From the NCBI RefSeq assembly GCF_047971665.1, contig NZ_JBKEAA010000036.1:1-33533 (forward strand): a stretch of DNA of 33,533 nucleotides, in the 5' to 3' direction. The notes below the pieces were generated by a model. That model saw only the letters and a program-made list of their open reading frames with translations, was not told the DNA's origin and searched no databases. Both the position numbers and the translations under genes were made by a program. Positions 7,280 through 15,860 of the stretch are shown in pieces; positions within the stretch are counted from its first letter, which is position 1; every line of letters begins with the position of its first letter. Source of the DNA: Castellaniella sp047971665 (GTDB taxonomy: Bacteria; Pseudomonadota; Gammaproteobacteria; Burkholderiales; Burkholderiaceae_B).

Positions 7280-8296
7280 TCAGTTCTTGGACTGATCCAC
7301 CAGCTTGTTGGCCGCGATCCAGGGCATCATGGCGCGCAGTTTGGAGCCGACCTGCTCGATCTGCGACTCCGCGTTCAGGCGGCGGCGCGAGGTCAGTTCC
7401 GGCGCGCCGGCAGCGTTTTCCAGGATGAAGTTCTTGGCATAGACGCCCGACTGGATGTCGTCCAGGCAGCGGCGCATCGCGGCGCGCGTTTCGTCGGTCA
7501 CCACGCGCGGGCCGGTGACATATTCGCCGTATTCCGCGTTGTTGGAGATCGAGTAGTTCATATTGGCGATGCCGCCCTCGTAGATCAGGTCCACGATCAG
7601 CTTGAGTTCGTGCAGGCACTCGAAGTAGGCCATTTCCGGCGCGTAGCCCGCATCGACCAGGGTCTCGAAGCCGGCCTTGATCAGCTCGACCGTGCCGCCG
7701 CACAGCACGGCCTGCTCGCCGAACAGGTCGGTCTCGGTTTCCTCGCGGAAATTGGTCTCGATGATGCCGGCGCGGCCCCCGCCATTGGCCATGGCATAGG
7801 ACAGCGCCAGATCGCGGGCCTTGCCCGAGACGTCCTGGTGCACGGCCACCAGATGCGGCACGCCGCCGCCCTGGGCATAGGTGCTGCGCACGGTGTGGCC
7901 CGGGGCCTTGGGGGCGATCATGATGACGTCCACATCGGCGCGCGGCACGACCTGGCCATAATGCACGTTGAACCCGTGCGCAAAGGCCAGCGCGGCCCCC
8001 GCCTTCAGGTTGTCGGCGACCTCGCTGCGATAGACCTGGGCGATGTTCTCGTCAGGCAGCAACATCATGACCAGATCGGCGCTCTTGACAGCCAGGGCGA
8101 CTTCCTGGACGGTCAGGCCGGCGTTTTCGGCCTTTTTCCAGGAGGCGCCGTTCTTGCGCAGGCCGACGATGACCTTGACGCCCGAATCGTGCAGGTTCAG
8201 CGCGTGTGCATGCCCCTGAGAACCATAGCCGATGATGGCGACGGTCTTGCCCTTGATCAGGGACAGGTCGCAGTCTTTGTCATAGAAAACTTTCAT
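7280..8296 (-). CDS. ilvC: Ketol-acid reductoisomerase, class I
   Basis: This 338-residue enzyme converts 2-acetolactate and 2-aceto-2-hydroxybutyrate to the dihydroxy acids, the second common step of valine and isoleucine synthesis, using NADPH and magnesium. The dinucleotide fold shows GYGSQGHAHALNL at 23-35 and the class I C-terminal domain shows FREETETDLFGEQAVLCGG with the metal-binding acids, then ECLHELKLIVDLIYEGG. The length is normal for the short class I form. I start at MKVFYDKDCD (8296) rather than the frame's first Met at 8314, as this is the family start and GGAG lies upstream. It is the last gene of ilvI-ilvH-ilvC, with a structured 115-base gap before it and a strong terminator after. 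Confidence 0.97.
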   Translation of the reverse strand: MKVFYDKDCDLSLIKGKTVAIIGYGSQGHAHALNLHDSGVKVIVGLRKNGASWKKAENAGLTVQEVALAVKSADLVMMLLPDENIAQVYRSEVADNLKAGAALAFAHGFNVHYGQVVPRADVDVIMIAPKAPGHTVRSTYAQGGGVPHLVAVHQDVSGKARDLALSYAMANGGGRAGIIETNFREETETDLFGEQAVLCGGTVELIKAGFETLVDAGYAPEMAYFECLHELKLIVDLIYEGGIANMNYSISNNAEYGEYVTGPRVVTDETRAAMRRCLDDIQSGVYAKNFILENAAGAPELTSRRRLNAESQIEQVGSKLRAMMPWIAANKLVDQSKN

Positions 8297-8353
8297 GTTG
8301 GATGCTCCGGTCATTCGTTGAATTTTGAAGAGAGGGTTTTGCCCTGGACCGCC

Positions 8354-8391
8354 CCTGGCCAGGCGCGCCCCGTCGGGGCCGGCTGGCCAGG
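8354..8391 (-). other. Long GC-rich hairpin in the ilvH-ilvC gap
   Basis: The arms CCTGGCCAG (8383-8391) and CTGGCCAGG (8355-8363) flank a second stem GCCCCG/CGGGGC, making a nested hairpin without a U tract. It sits mid-operon, so it may set mRNA stability or ilvC level rather than terminate. Function is inferred; a REP-like element is an alternative. Confidence 0.55.
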
Positions 8392-8411
8392 CAGGCAGCG
8401 CAAAGGCGTTT

Positions 8412-8903
8412 TTACAATTTCAGGACACGTTCCCCACGCCCCACGCCGGAGACGCCGGTACGGACGGTCTCCAGAATGGCGCTACGGTCCAGCGCCCCGA
8501 TGAAGGCGGCGATCTTTTCCTGCACCCCGGTCAGCTCGATGGTGTAGGTCTTGTCGGTGACATCGATGATGCGGCCGCGGAAGATTTCCGCCATACGCTT
8601 CATTTCCTCACGCTCCTTGCCGACGGCGCGGACCTTGATCAGCATCAGCTCGCGTTCGACATGGGGGCCTTCGGACAGGTCCACGACCTTGACCACATCC
8701 ACCAGCCGGTTCAGGTGCTTGGTGATCTGTTCGATGATCTCGTCGGAACCGACCGTGACGATGGTCATGCGCGACAGGGTGGCATCCTCGGTGGGCGCCA
8801 CCGTCAGCGTTTCGATGTTGTAGCCGCGCGCCGAGAACAGCCCCACGACGCGCGACAGGGCGCCGGGTTCGTTTTCCAGCAGAATGGAAATCACGTGTTT
8901 CAT
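8412..8903 (-). CDS. ilvH: Acetolactate synthase small regulatory subunit
   Basis: The 163-residue protein is the regulatory partner of the IlvI catalytic subunit and gives valine feedback control. The N-terminal ACT domain reads MKHVISILLENEPGALSRVV, then GLFSARGYNIETLTVAPTED, with the Gly and Asn residues of the valine-binding turn. The C-terminal IlvH domain includes ELMLIKVRAVGKEREEMKRM, then FRGRIIDVTDKTYTIELTG. Length and start are standard. The gene begins 12 bases after the ilvI stop, an arrangement that supports coupled production of the two subunits. Confidence 0.97.
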   Translation of the reverse strand: MKHVISILLENEPGALSRVVGLFSARGYNIETLTVAPTEDATLSRMTIVTVGSDEIIEQITKHLNRLVDVVKVVDLSEGPHVERELMLIKVRAVGKEREEMKRMAEIFRGRIIDVTDKTYTIELTGVQEKIAAFIGALDRSAILETVRTGVSGVGRGERVLKL

Positions 8904-8915
8904 GGTCTTATCCCC

Positions 8916-10637
8916 TCACAGATCCTCGGAACCCAGCAGCATTTCGGTCAGGCCGCGGCCTGCCTTCACCATGGGCCAGACGTTCTCGGTCTGATCGGTG
9001 ATGAAATCCATGAACACCAGACGGTCCTTGTATTTCGTGAACGCCTCGCGCAGGGCGGGCTCGACATCGGCCGGCTTGTCGATGCGCATGCCAATATGGC
9101 CATAACTCTCGACCAGCTTGACGAAATCCGGCAGCGCATCGACATACGATTCCGAATAGCGCGAGCCGTATTCGATCTGCTGCCACTGGCGCACCATGCC
9201 CAGATAGCGGTTGTTCAGGCACAGGACCTTGGGGGTCAGGCGGTATTGGCTGCAGGTGGACAGTTCCTGGATGTTCATCTGGATCGAGCCCTCGCCGGTG
9301 ATGACGGCGATGTCGCGATCGGGATTGGCCATCTGCACACCCATGGCGTAGGGCAGGCCCACGCCCATGGTGCCCAGGCCGCCGGAATTGATCCAGCGGC
9401 GCGGTTCCGGGAACGGATAGTACTGGGCCGCCCACATCTGATGCTGGCCCACGTCGGATGTGACGAAGGCCTGGCCGCGCGTGATTTCCCACAGTTTCTG
9501 GACCACGAACTGAGGCTTGATCACCGCGTCGGAATGCTCGTAATCCAGGCATTTGCGGCCACGCCAGGTATCGATCTGCTTCCACCAGTCGTCCAGCCGC
9601 TGTTCGGTCAGTCCCTGCTCGGCCATCGACTGGGCGTAGAGGCCGATCAGGTCCTGCAGGACCTCCTTGACGTCGCCCACGATGGGCACGTCCACCCGCA
9701 CGCGCTTGGAGATCGAGGACGGATCGACGTCCACGTGCACGATCTTGCGGGGCACCTGGGCAAAATGCTTGGGGTTGCCGATGACGCGGTCATCGAACCG
9801 TGCGCCGATGCCGATCAGCACATCGCAATGCTGCATCGCCATATTGGCCTCGTAGGTGCCGTGCATGCCGGGCATGCCGACGAAACGCTCGTCCGTTCCC
9901 GGGTAGGCGCCCAGACCCATCAGGGTCGTGGTGCAGGGCGCGCCGGTGAGCCGGACCAGCTTGCGCAATTCGTCCGCGGCGTTGGCCAGCACGACCCCGC
10001 CGCCGGCGTAGATCATGGGCCGCTCGGCGGCCAGCAGCATCTGCACGGCTTTCTTGATCTGTCCCTGGTGGCCCTTGGTGACCGGCGCGTAGGAGCGCAT
10101 CCGGGTCGGACCGCGCGGCGGCGTGTATTTGCACATGGCCACGGACACGTCCTTGGGGACGTCGACCAGCACCGGACCGGGACGTCCGGAGCGCGCGATA
10201 TAGAAGGCGCGGCGCATGGTCTCTGCCAGGTCCTTGACATCGCGCACCAGGAAATTGTGCTTGACGCAGGGCCGGGTGATGCCGACCGTGTCGCATTCCT
10301 GAAAGGCATCCTGGCCGATGGCGTGCGTAGGCACCTGGCCGCTGATGATGACCATGGGAATCGAATCCATGTAGGCCGTGGCGATGCCGGTGACGGCATT
10401 GGTCACGCCCGGTCCGCTGGTCACCAGACAGACGCCGATCTTGTCGGAGGAACGGGAATAGGCATCGGCTGCGTGGACGGCCGCCTGCTCGTGTCGCACG
10501 AGGATGTGCTTGAATTTGTCTTGCTTGTAGATCGCGTCGTAGATGTAGAGGACCGCGCCGCCGGGGTAGCCAAACACATGGTCTACGCCTTCCTCGATCA
10601 GACAACGCACGACGATGTCGGCGCCATTGAGTTCCAT
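8916..10637 (-). CDS. ilvI: Acetolactate synthase large (catalytic) subunit
   Basis: The 573-residue thiamine-diphosphate enzyme condenses pyruvate with pyruvate or 2-oxobutyrate, the first committed step to valine, leucine and isoleucine. The PYR domain has VFGYPGGAVLYIYDA and catalytic E50 in VRHEQAAVHAADAYSR; the FAD-linked middle domain spans about 190-330; the PP domain has GEGSIQMNIQEL with the paired NN 25 residues on (LCLNNRYLGMVRQWQQIEY). The usual GDG reads GEG, which I recall as common in betaproteobacterial copies, so activity is not in doubt. The frame extends to 10670, but MELNGADIVV (10637), with AAAGGA upstream, is the family start. It is first in ilvI-ilvH-ilvC and has a long leader. 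Confidence 0.97.
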   Translation of the reverse strand: MELNGADIVVRCLIEEGVDHVFGYPGGAVLYIYDAIYKQDKFKHILVRHEQAAVHAADAYSRSSDKIGVCLVTSGPGVTNAVTGIATAYMDSIPMVIISGQVPTHAIGQDAFQECDTVGITRPCVKHNFLVRDVKDLAETMRRAFYIARSGRPGPVLVDVPKDVSVAMCKYTPPRGPTRMRSYAPVTKGHQGQIKKAVQMLLAAERPMIYAGGGVVLANAADELRKLVRLTGAPCTTTLMGLGAYPGTDERFVGMPGMHGTYEANMAMQHCDVLIGIGARFDDRVIGNPKHFAQVPRKIVHVDVDPSSISKRVRVDVPIVGDVKEVLQDLIGLYAQSMAEQGLTEQRLDDWWKQIDTWRGRKCLDYEHSDAVIKPQFVVQKLWEITRGQAFVTSDVGQHQMWAAQYYPFPEPRRWINSGGLGTMGVGLPYAMGVQMANPDRDIAVITGEGSIQMNIQELSTCSQYRLTPKVLCLNNRYLGMVRQWQQIEYGSRYSESYVDALPDFVKLVESYGHIGMRIDKPADVEPALREAFTKYKDRLVFMDFITDQTENVWPMVKAGRGLTEMLLGSEDL

Positions 10638-10876
10638 GATGATTCCTTTCTTAACCCGCGTCTGCACCAAGCGGCCTGCTGGCAGCCCGGGTCAGTCCCG
10701 GCGATCCGCCACATGATCCGACGCTGGGCGATTCACGGAATCGCTTTGCCCGGACACATTGCGGGACCAGTCCGTACCCCTTGGCACAAGACACTCGCGC
10801 CCTCAGGCGCAATGTGGTGGAAATGGACGCCCCGGACCGCGCTTGTGACACATCCTGGGACATAAAACGGAAGACG

Positions 10877-10902
10877 AAAAAAACCGGGCGTGTGACCCGG
10901 GA
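10877..10902 (-). terminator. Terminator or attenuator in the ilvI leader
   Basis: On the minus strand CCGGG (10896-10900) pairs with CCCGG (10884-10888) over a 7-nt loop, followed by seven T. It lies 140 bases after narL and 240 bases before ilvI, and downstream of a possible ilvI promoter. It may end narL transcripts or attenuate ilvI. I see no leader peptide rich in Ile, Val or Leu, so classical attenuation is not supported. Confidence 0.65.
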
Positions 10903-10947
10903 GTGCTCGCCACATCGGATGACCGCGATGGGGCCGGCCGATGGGCT

Positions 10948-10976
10948 AATTTACCGCGTTGCAACATGGGACGCAA
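10948..10976 (-). promoter_or_regulatory. ilvI: Possible ilvI promoter
   Basis: TTGCGT (10971-10976) and TAAATT (10948-10953) on the minus strand are 17 bp apart, a reasonable sigma-70 match in otherwise GC-rich DNA. The rest of the 403-base gap 10638-11040 shows only the terminator-like hairpin described separately. Confidence 0.45.
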
Positions 10977-11040
10977 GAAAACAACGTCAAAACCGTTTTT
11001 TGACCTGGACCAGCCGCATTTCGAGAGAAAACCCCCAGAC

Positions 11041-11694
11041 TCAGGTCTCGTCGAGCAAGCCATGCTCGACGGCATACACCGCCACCTGGACCCGGCTGCT
11101 CAGATCGAGCTTTTTGAGGATATTCTGGACGTGGATCTTGACCGTGCTCTCGGACAGATCCAGGCTCCGGGCGATCAGCTTGTTGCTCTCACCGCGCGCC
11201 AGGCACTGGACGATCTCACGTTCGCGCTGGGTCAGGCGATCCCGCTGCCCTCGCCCGCCCGCCGCCGCATCCGACCGGCGCCTGAACTGCTCGACCAATT
11301 TGCCCGTCATGCCGTCGGCAATCGTGGCCTCGCCCGCCACCACTTTGTGGATGGCGGCCACCAGGGCATCGCTATCCATATTCTTCAGGAGATAACCCGC
11401 AGCGCCCGACTGCAGCGCCCGCCCCAGGTCCTCGGCATCCTCGGACACGGTCAGCACCAGCACGGCGCAATCGGGTACGTCCTGCACCAGCAGCTGCAAG
11501 GTCGCCAGCCCCGAAAGCTCGGGCATGTTCAAGTCCAGCAGGATCACATCGGGCGCCAGTTCCCGGGCCCGCTTGATGCCCTCCAGACCATCGGCAGCCT
11601 CGCCGACGATGTTGAATTCGGGGTATCGCTGCAGCAACAGCCGAATGCCTGTCCGAAACAGACTGTGATCGTCAATCAGCAGGATTCTGATCAT
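11041..11694 (-). CDS. narL: NarL/FixJ-family response regulator
   Basis: This 217-residue regulator probably controls nitrate respiration genes when phosphorylated by the sensor encoded upstream. The receiver domain has MIRILLIDDHSLFRTGIRLL with the acidic pair D8-D9, phosphoacceptor D54 in VILLDLNMPEL and LLKN near residue 105. The C-terminal LuxR-type helix-turn-helix is LTQREREIVQCLARGESNKL and IARSLDLSESTVKIHVQNIL, close to NarL itself. The frame extends to 11727, but the ATG at 11694 follows GGGGGGAT and gives the standard start. It lies 40 bases after narX, in one unit with it. Exact regulon is inferred from the narX and narK neighbours. Confidence 0.9.
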   Translation of the reverse strand: MIRILLIDDHSLFRTGIRLLLQRYPEFNIVGEAADGLEGIKRARELAPDVILLDLNMPELSGLATLQLLVQDVPDCAVLVLTVSEDAEDLGRALQSGAAGYLLKNMDSDALVAAIHKVVAGEATIADGMTGKLVEQFRRRSDAAAGGRGQRDRLTQREREIVQCLARGESNKLIARSLDLSESTVKIHVQNILKKLDLSSRVQVAVYAVEHGLLDET

Positions 11695-11734
11695 ATCCCC
11701 CCCGGGGCGCCTGTCCGGCTCATTCATGATTTGC

Positions 11735-13582
11735 TCAAGCCAGCCGGCGCTGGCTGGCCGGCAGCTCCAGCACGATCGAGACCCCCCGCCCGGGTGCGGT
11801 CGAGACCGTCAGCATCGCGCCCATGCGTCGTGCGCGCTCCTGCATGATGCGGCGGCCAAAATGGCCTTCGGGCCGGTCCGCGAGGCTATCGGGATCATAG
11901 CCGATCCCGTCGTCCACGATCGCCATGCGGAAAGCGCCACGATTGCTCAGGTGAATGTCGATCTTGCTGGCCTCGGCGTGCTTGCGCACGTTGGACAGCG
12001 CCTCCTGGAGGATGAACAGCGCCTCGAGCTGCTGCACGCGCGTCAGAGGCGCCCCCCCGGTCAAGCCATCGGAACGCAGTGAGACCTCGACCCCGGTCTG
12101 ACGGCGGAATCGGGCCACGGCTTCTTCTACCGCATCGAGCAGTCCGCCCTCGCCCAGCTGTGTGCGGAAATTGTTCAGCAGCTCGCGCACATCCTGGTAG
12201 CTCTCATCCACCCCGGTCCGCAGCAGCGGCACGATCTCGCGGATCTCGTTCAAGTCCTCGCGGTCCGCGGCGCGATCCAGGAGCTGCAACTGCAAGTTGA
12301 GGAAATTCAATCCCTGGGCGATGCTGTCATGCAATCCCTGCGCGACAAGGTTGCGCTCCTGCTCCATGGCCAGCTGACGCGCCTGGCCGCTCAGGCGCCG
12401 ATTCTGGACCGCGACGCCCAGGTGCAGTCCCAGCGTTTCCAGCAGATGGACCTCGCCCGCCTCGAGCGGATGAGGGGTGCGGAAATACAGCGTGAAAGCG
12501 CCCAGCTCCTCCTCCTGGGTGCACACCCGGAACGCCGCCGACTCGGACACATGCCCGGCAGCCGCCTGGCCGGCCGACAGGGAAATCGAGGCCCGGTCCC
12601 CCAGGGGGCCGCGCAGCCGGATCGCCGCCCCGTCCGCACCAAAACGCTCGATCACCCGATCCAGGAAGCCTCGACAGACGGCCTCGATGTCATTGGGCCG
12701 GTTCAGGAAAGCCGCCATGTCGTAGAGCGCGGCCAGGACTTTGTTCTGGCTGGCCAGCTGAGCCGTTTTCTCGGCCACCCGCGCCTCCAGGTCACTGTAA
12801 AGCCCCTGCAGTTCATCCGCCATGCGATTGAATCCGCTGGCCAGCACGCCCAGTTCGTCGCGCCGATCCACGAGCAGGCGCACCCCGAATTCCCGCCGCG
12901 CCATGCGCTGCAGGCCACCCTGCAAGCGACGCACCGGATGGAGGATCCACAGGTATAGAAGATACACCAGGGCGAGCGTCCCGACGCAGGCCATGACGAC
13001 CAGCATCTGCTGGGAAAAGCGCAGACGGCTGGTCTTGCGGGCGCTGTCATCCTCGATCATGCGCACCAGACGGTCGGCCTGCGCCACAAACGCCGGCCGC
13101 AGGTCCAGATAGGCATGTACCGACCCACCAGCCTGGACCGCCCGGGCAGCGGGCGCCAGTTGCGCCTCCCAAAGGGTCGTCACCCGGTTCATCTGCGCAC
13201 GGATCAGGGGGTCATGCGGCAGGGCAAGAGGTCGGGCAGCATCACCCTCGCGGATCAGCCTCAGGATCCGCCCCTGGGCCGCAAGCAGCGCATCCAGCCC
13301 CGGCGGGTTCGAGGCCGCCTCCCGCGCCTGGATCACCGGCCCGGCGTCCGGCGCGGCGTGGTCGCGCATCAGCGCGATGGCGACCTGATTGGCTCGCATC
13401 CGCAGGCTGCCCGTATCGTTGATCGCGGCACCGGCGCCTTCGAGCTGCCAGGACAGCCACAAGGTCCAGCCGATCATACCCAGCACGACCATCAGCACCA
13501 CAGCAGAGGTCGCGATGATGCGCGTCGAGAGCCGATCACGAAAGGCCGGGGAGTCCAGGTAAGGAAGGGGGGATGGGTTCAT
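11735..13582 (-). CDS. narX: Nitrate/nitrite sensor histidine kinase, NarX/NarQ type
   Basis: The 615-residue membrane sensor has transmembrane helix 1 at about 22-45, a periplasmic domain, helix 2 at about 193-215, HAMP at about 212-265, a GAF-like linker near 285-395, and a HisKA_3/HATPase unit. The P-box that binds nitrate is clear at 52-68 (AAINDTGSLRMRANQVA), including the key arginine. The phosphorylated histidine is H418 in GLHDSIAQGLNFLNLQLQLL, very like NarX/NarQ. The N box is NVRKHA and the G box DDGIGYD. The frame runs on to 13768, but MNPSPLPYLD (13582), just before helix 1, is the realistic start. It follows the carbonic anhydrase by 64 bases and precedes narL. NarX versus NarQ cannot be settled by eye. 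Confidence 0.92.
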   Translation of the reverse strand: MNPSPLPYLDSPAFRDRLSTRIIATSAVVLMVVLGMIGWTLWLSWQLEGAGAAINDTGSLRMRANQVAIALMRDHAAPDAGPVIQAREAASNPPGLDALLAAQGRILRLIREGDAARPLALPHDPLIRAQMNRVTTLWEAQLAPAARAVQAGGSVHAYLDLRPAFVAQADRLVRMIEDDSARKTSRLRFSQQMLVVMACVGTLALVYLLYLWILHPVRRLQGGLQRMARREFGVRLLVDRRDELGVLASGFNRMADELQGLYSDLEARVAEKTAQLASQNKVLAALYDMAAFLNRPNDIEAVCRGFLDRVIERFGADGAAIRLRGPLGDRASISLSAGQAAAGHVSESAAFRVCTQEEELGAFTLYFRTPHPLEAGEVHLLETLGLHLGVAVQNRRLSGQARQLAMEQERNLVAQGLHDSIAQGLNFLNLQLQLLDRAADREDLNEIREIVPLLRTGVDESYQDVRELLNNFRTQLGEGGLLDAVEEAVARFRRQTGVEVSLRSDGLTGGAPLTRVQQLEALFILQEALSNVRKHAEASKIDIHLSNRGAFRMAIVDDGIGYDPDSLADRPEGHFGRRIMQERARRMGAMLTVSTAPGRGVSIVLELPASQRRLA

Positions 13583-13646
13583 ACGAAAACAGAAAGGCCC
13601 CTGATACTGAACAGGTCTGACGGCATACGCAGTCAGCGCAGACCCG

Positions 13647-14324
13647 TCAGGCCAGTGTAGCAGCGTCTCGCCGCAGGCCGGACTGTGACATGTCCAGGGG
13701 CAGAAAGGCGTCCATCTGCGGCGAATACGCCTCGAGCTCGCCTCGCGCCATCTCGAAATGCCAGCCATGCAGCGACAGCGCCCCCTGCGTCCGCCGTTCG
13801 CGCACGCAGGCGTAGCTCTCGAGGTTGCGCAACGAAATCCGGAGGGCCGCTTTCTCGCAGGCCCGGCAACGCGACTCGAGGGGCGCGGCCGGCATGCGCG
13901 CCATGACCTCGCGCCGCGCCGGTTCGACCACGGACATCCAGCCGCTCACGCCGCCCGCCTCGTCCGGCCTCGCCGTGGGCTGCGTCATCAAGGCGCGAAT
14001 GCCGCCGCACTGGCTGTGCCCCAGGACGATGATCCGCCCGACCTCGATCTGACCGACCGCAAACTGGATGGCGGCCAGCACGCTCTGGTGACGCCAGCCT
14101 TGTCCATAGGGCGGCACGAGATTGGCCACATTGCGCACGACGAACAGCTCGCCGGGTTCGCATCCCAGCATCAGCGCGGGATCCACCCGGGAGTCGCAGC
14201 AGGTGATGACCAGGGTCCCCGGGTGCTGGCCCTCGCACAAGTCCCGGTACAGTGCGGGATTTTCCTGATAGTAGCGGCGGCGGAACCGGTCGAACCCGCC
14301 GAGCAGGTGCTGAATATCATGCAT
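13647..14324 (-). CDS. Beta-class carbonic anhydrase
   Basis: This 225-residue zinc enzyme interconverts carbon dioxide and bicarbonate. The zinc and dyad residues are visible: C42, D44 and R46 in TCCDSRVDP, and H103 and C106 in GHSQCGG. The VVRNVANLVPPYGQG tract and the C-terminal LHGWHFEMARGELEAYSP fit the bacterial clade (Can/CynT-like, about 220 residues). The second residue in the motif is Cys rather than the more usual Ser. The gene sits between the nitrate transporter (73-base gap) and narX (64-base gap), all on one strand, suggesting co-transcription with nitrate-response genes. No cyanase gene is next to it, so a cyn role is unlikely. The link to nitrate metabolism is positional. Confidence 0.94.
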   Translation of the reverse strand: MHDIQHLLGGFDRFRRRYYQENPALYRDLCEGQHPGTLVITCCDSRVDPALMLGCEPGELFVVRNVANLVPPYGQGWRHQSVLAAIQFAVGQIEVGRIIVLGHSQCGGIRALMTQPTARPDEAGGVSGWMSVVEPARREVMARMPAAPLESRCRACEKAALRISLRNLESYACVRERRTQGALSLHGWHFEMARGELEAYSPQMDAFLPLDMSQSGLRRDAATLA

Positions 14325-14397
14325 GGCAGTGTCTCCTTGCGTGGCCGGACCCTGCCAGGGCAGGATCCGGACTTGCGATCAGGTAGAAAACATCGAA

Positions 14398-15675
14398 TCA
14401 GGCGGGGTTCACGGCCAGCCCGCCCCCACCGGCCTCGCGTTCACGCTGCTGCGCGCCCCGGAAGCTGTAGTGCATCCAGATCAGGGAAACGCAGACCGTG
14501 CCGTACATCAGCATGAAGCAGCTGGCGTTGATGCCCGTGAAATCCAGCAACGCCCCGAACAGGATCGGCAGGATGAAACCTCCCAGACCACCCGCCAGCC
14601 CCACGATTCCGGAAACCGCGCCGATATTGCCGTCGTAATCGTTGGAGATGAACTTGAATACGGAGGCCTTGCCGATCGCCATCGCAATGCCCACGACGAA
14701 CATCAAGAAAGTGAATACCGTCGGGCTGAGCGCCAGATGAAAGGAGAGCGGCCCATCGTTGGTCTGGATCGTGAAATCCGTCTTCGGATAGCTGAGGATG
14801 AAGAAAGCGACCCAGATCACCCACATCACCCACCAGGTCGTGCGGTAGGCGCCGTAACGATCGGAAATCCAGCCGCCCAAAGCGCGCAGAACTCCGCCCG
14901 GCAGGGAAAAGCAGGCTGCGAGGAAAGCCGCCGTGCCCATGCTGAAGCTGTATTCGTCGACATAGTAGTTCACCATCCAGAGCGCCAGGCCGACATAGCC
15001 GCCGAACACGACCGAGTAGTACTGGCTGTAGCGCCAGACGCGCGGATCGCGCAGCAATTGCAGCTGGGCCTGCAGGCTGGTGCTGGACGCAGCCTGCAGG
15101 TGAGCGGGGTCCGTGGCGCTGAACACCCAGAACAGACATGCCGTGATCAGCAGGCCAATGGCATACACCTGGGGCACAATGGTCCATGCGCCGCCGGCGG
15201 TCAGGATCAAGACCGGCGCCACGAATTTCGTGACCGCCGCCCCCGAGTTGCCGGCGCCGAACACCCCCATGGCGAACCCCTGCCGTTCACGCTTGAACCA
15301 GCGGGCCACATACGGCGTGCCCACGGAAAAAGTCCCGCCCACCAGACCAACGAACAAGGCAAGGACCAGAAACTGCCAGTACTGCGTCGCGTAGGACATG
15401 AGCCAGATCGGCACCACGGCCACGATCATGGTCAGAAAGAACACGATGCGCCCGCCGTAACGGTCGGTCCAGATGCCCAGCGGCACCCGCACCAGCGCGC
15501 CGGAAAGCACCGGCATGGCGGCCAGCAGGCCGAACTGAGTTTCGGACAAGCCCAGCTGGTGCTTGATCGGGATGCCGAGCACCGCGAACATCATCCACAC
15601 GGCGAAACAGACCGTGAAGGCAAAGGTGCTCGAGATCAGCACGGACATGGCTTTTCCTGGAGATCGATAGGTCAT
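14398..15675 (-). CDS. narK: Nitrate/nitrite transporter, NarK family (MFS)
   Basis: The 425-residue inner-membrane transporter of the NNP family has about 12 hydrophobic segments. Family signatures include FTVCFAVWMMFAVLGIPIKH in helix 1, the first MFS loop with its conserved Arg (ALVRVPLGIWTDRYGGR), the nitrate signature FGAGNSGAAVTKFVAP, and a second glycine-rich signature near GAVSGIVGLAGGLGGFILP. The helix 1 wording is closer to NarK1-type nitrate/proton symporters than to NarK2-type nitrate/nitrite antiporters, but this is by eye. The start at 15675 has a poor ribosome binding site; an in-frame ATG at 15648 has AGGA upstream, although residues before it (SPGKA) resemble homologues. No nitrate reductase genes lie in the window. 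It is first in a unit with carbonic anhydrase, narX and narL. Confidence 0.93.
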   Translation of the reverse strand: MTYRSPGKAMSVLISSTFAFTVCFAVWMMFAVLGIPIKHQLGLSETQFGLLAAMPVLSGALVRVPLGIWTDRYGGRIVFFLTMIVAVVPIWLMSYATQYWQFLVLALFVGLVGGTFSVGTPYVARWFKRERQGFAMGVFGAGNSGAAVTKFVAPVLILTAGGAWTIVPQVYAIGLLITACLFWVFSATDPAHLQAASSTSLQAQLQLLRDPRVWRYSQYYSVVFGGYVGLALWMVNYYVDEYSFSMGTAAFLAACFSLPGGVLRALGGWISDRYGAYRTTWWVMWVIWVAFFILSYPKTDFTIQTNDGPLSFHLALSPTVFTFLMFVVGIAMAIGKASVFKFISNDYDGNIGAVSGIVGLAGGLGGFILPILFGALLDFTGINASCFMLMYGTVCVSLIWMHYSFRGAQQREREAGGGGLAVNPA

Positions 15676-15860
15676 GGGACTTGGATCCTGTCAACGAGAA
15701 ATCGGTATATGAAAAGCATAAGGAATCCGCCACGGCCTGAATATTGGTCTCATGGCCTGTTCCCGCCTGCCGGAATGACTAGATACTCCGGCCAGGTGTT
15801 CTCTATACTTTCGTTCACGACCTCGCTTTCGCCCCCATTCAGCCACTCAATGCCGGACGC

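Noticed and set aside
10733..10915. 60-codon frame in the ilvI leader as a possible leader peptide
   Set aside because: No run of Ile, Val or Leu codons, and it reads straight through the terminator hairpin.
15681..15694. FNR-like palindrome TTGACAGGATCCAA upstream of narK
   Set aside because: Only the outer bases fit TTGAT-N4-ATCAA, and it lies 6 to 20 bases from the start codon, too close for an activator site at -41.
15700..15800. NarL heptamer-like sequences (TACCGAT, TACTCCG) near narK
   Set aside because: Single imperfect matches to TACYYMT without paired arrangement; expected by chance.
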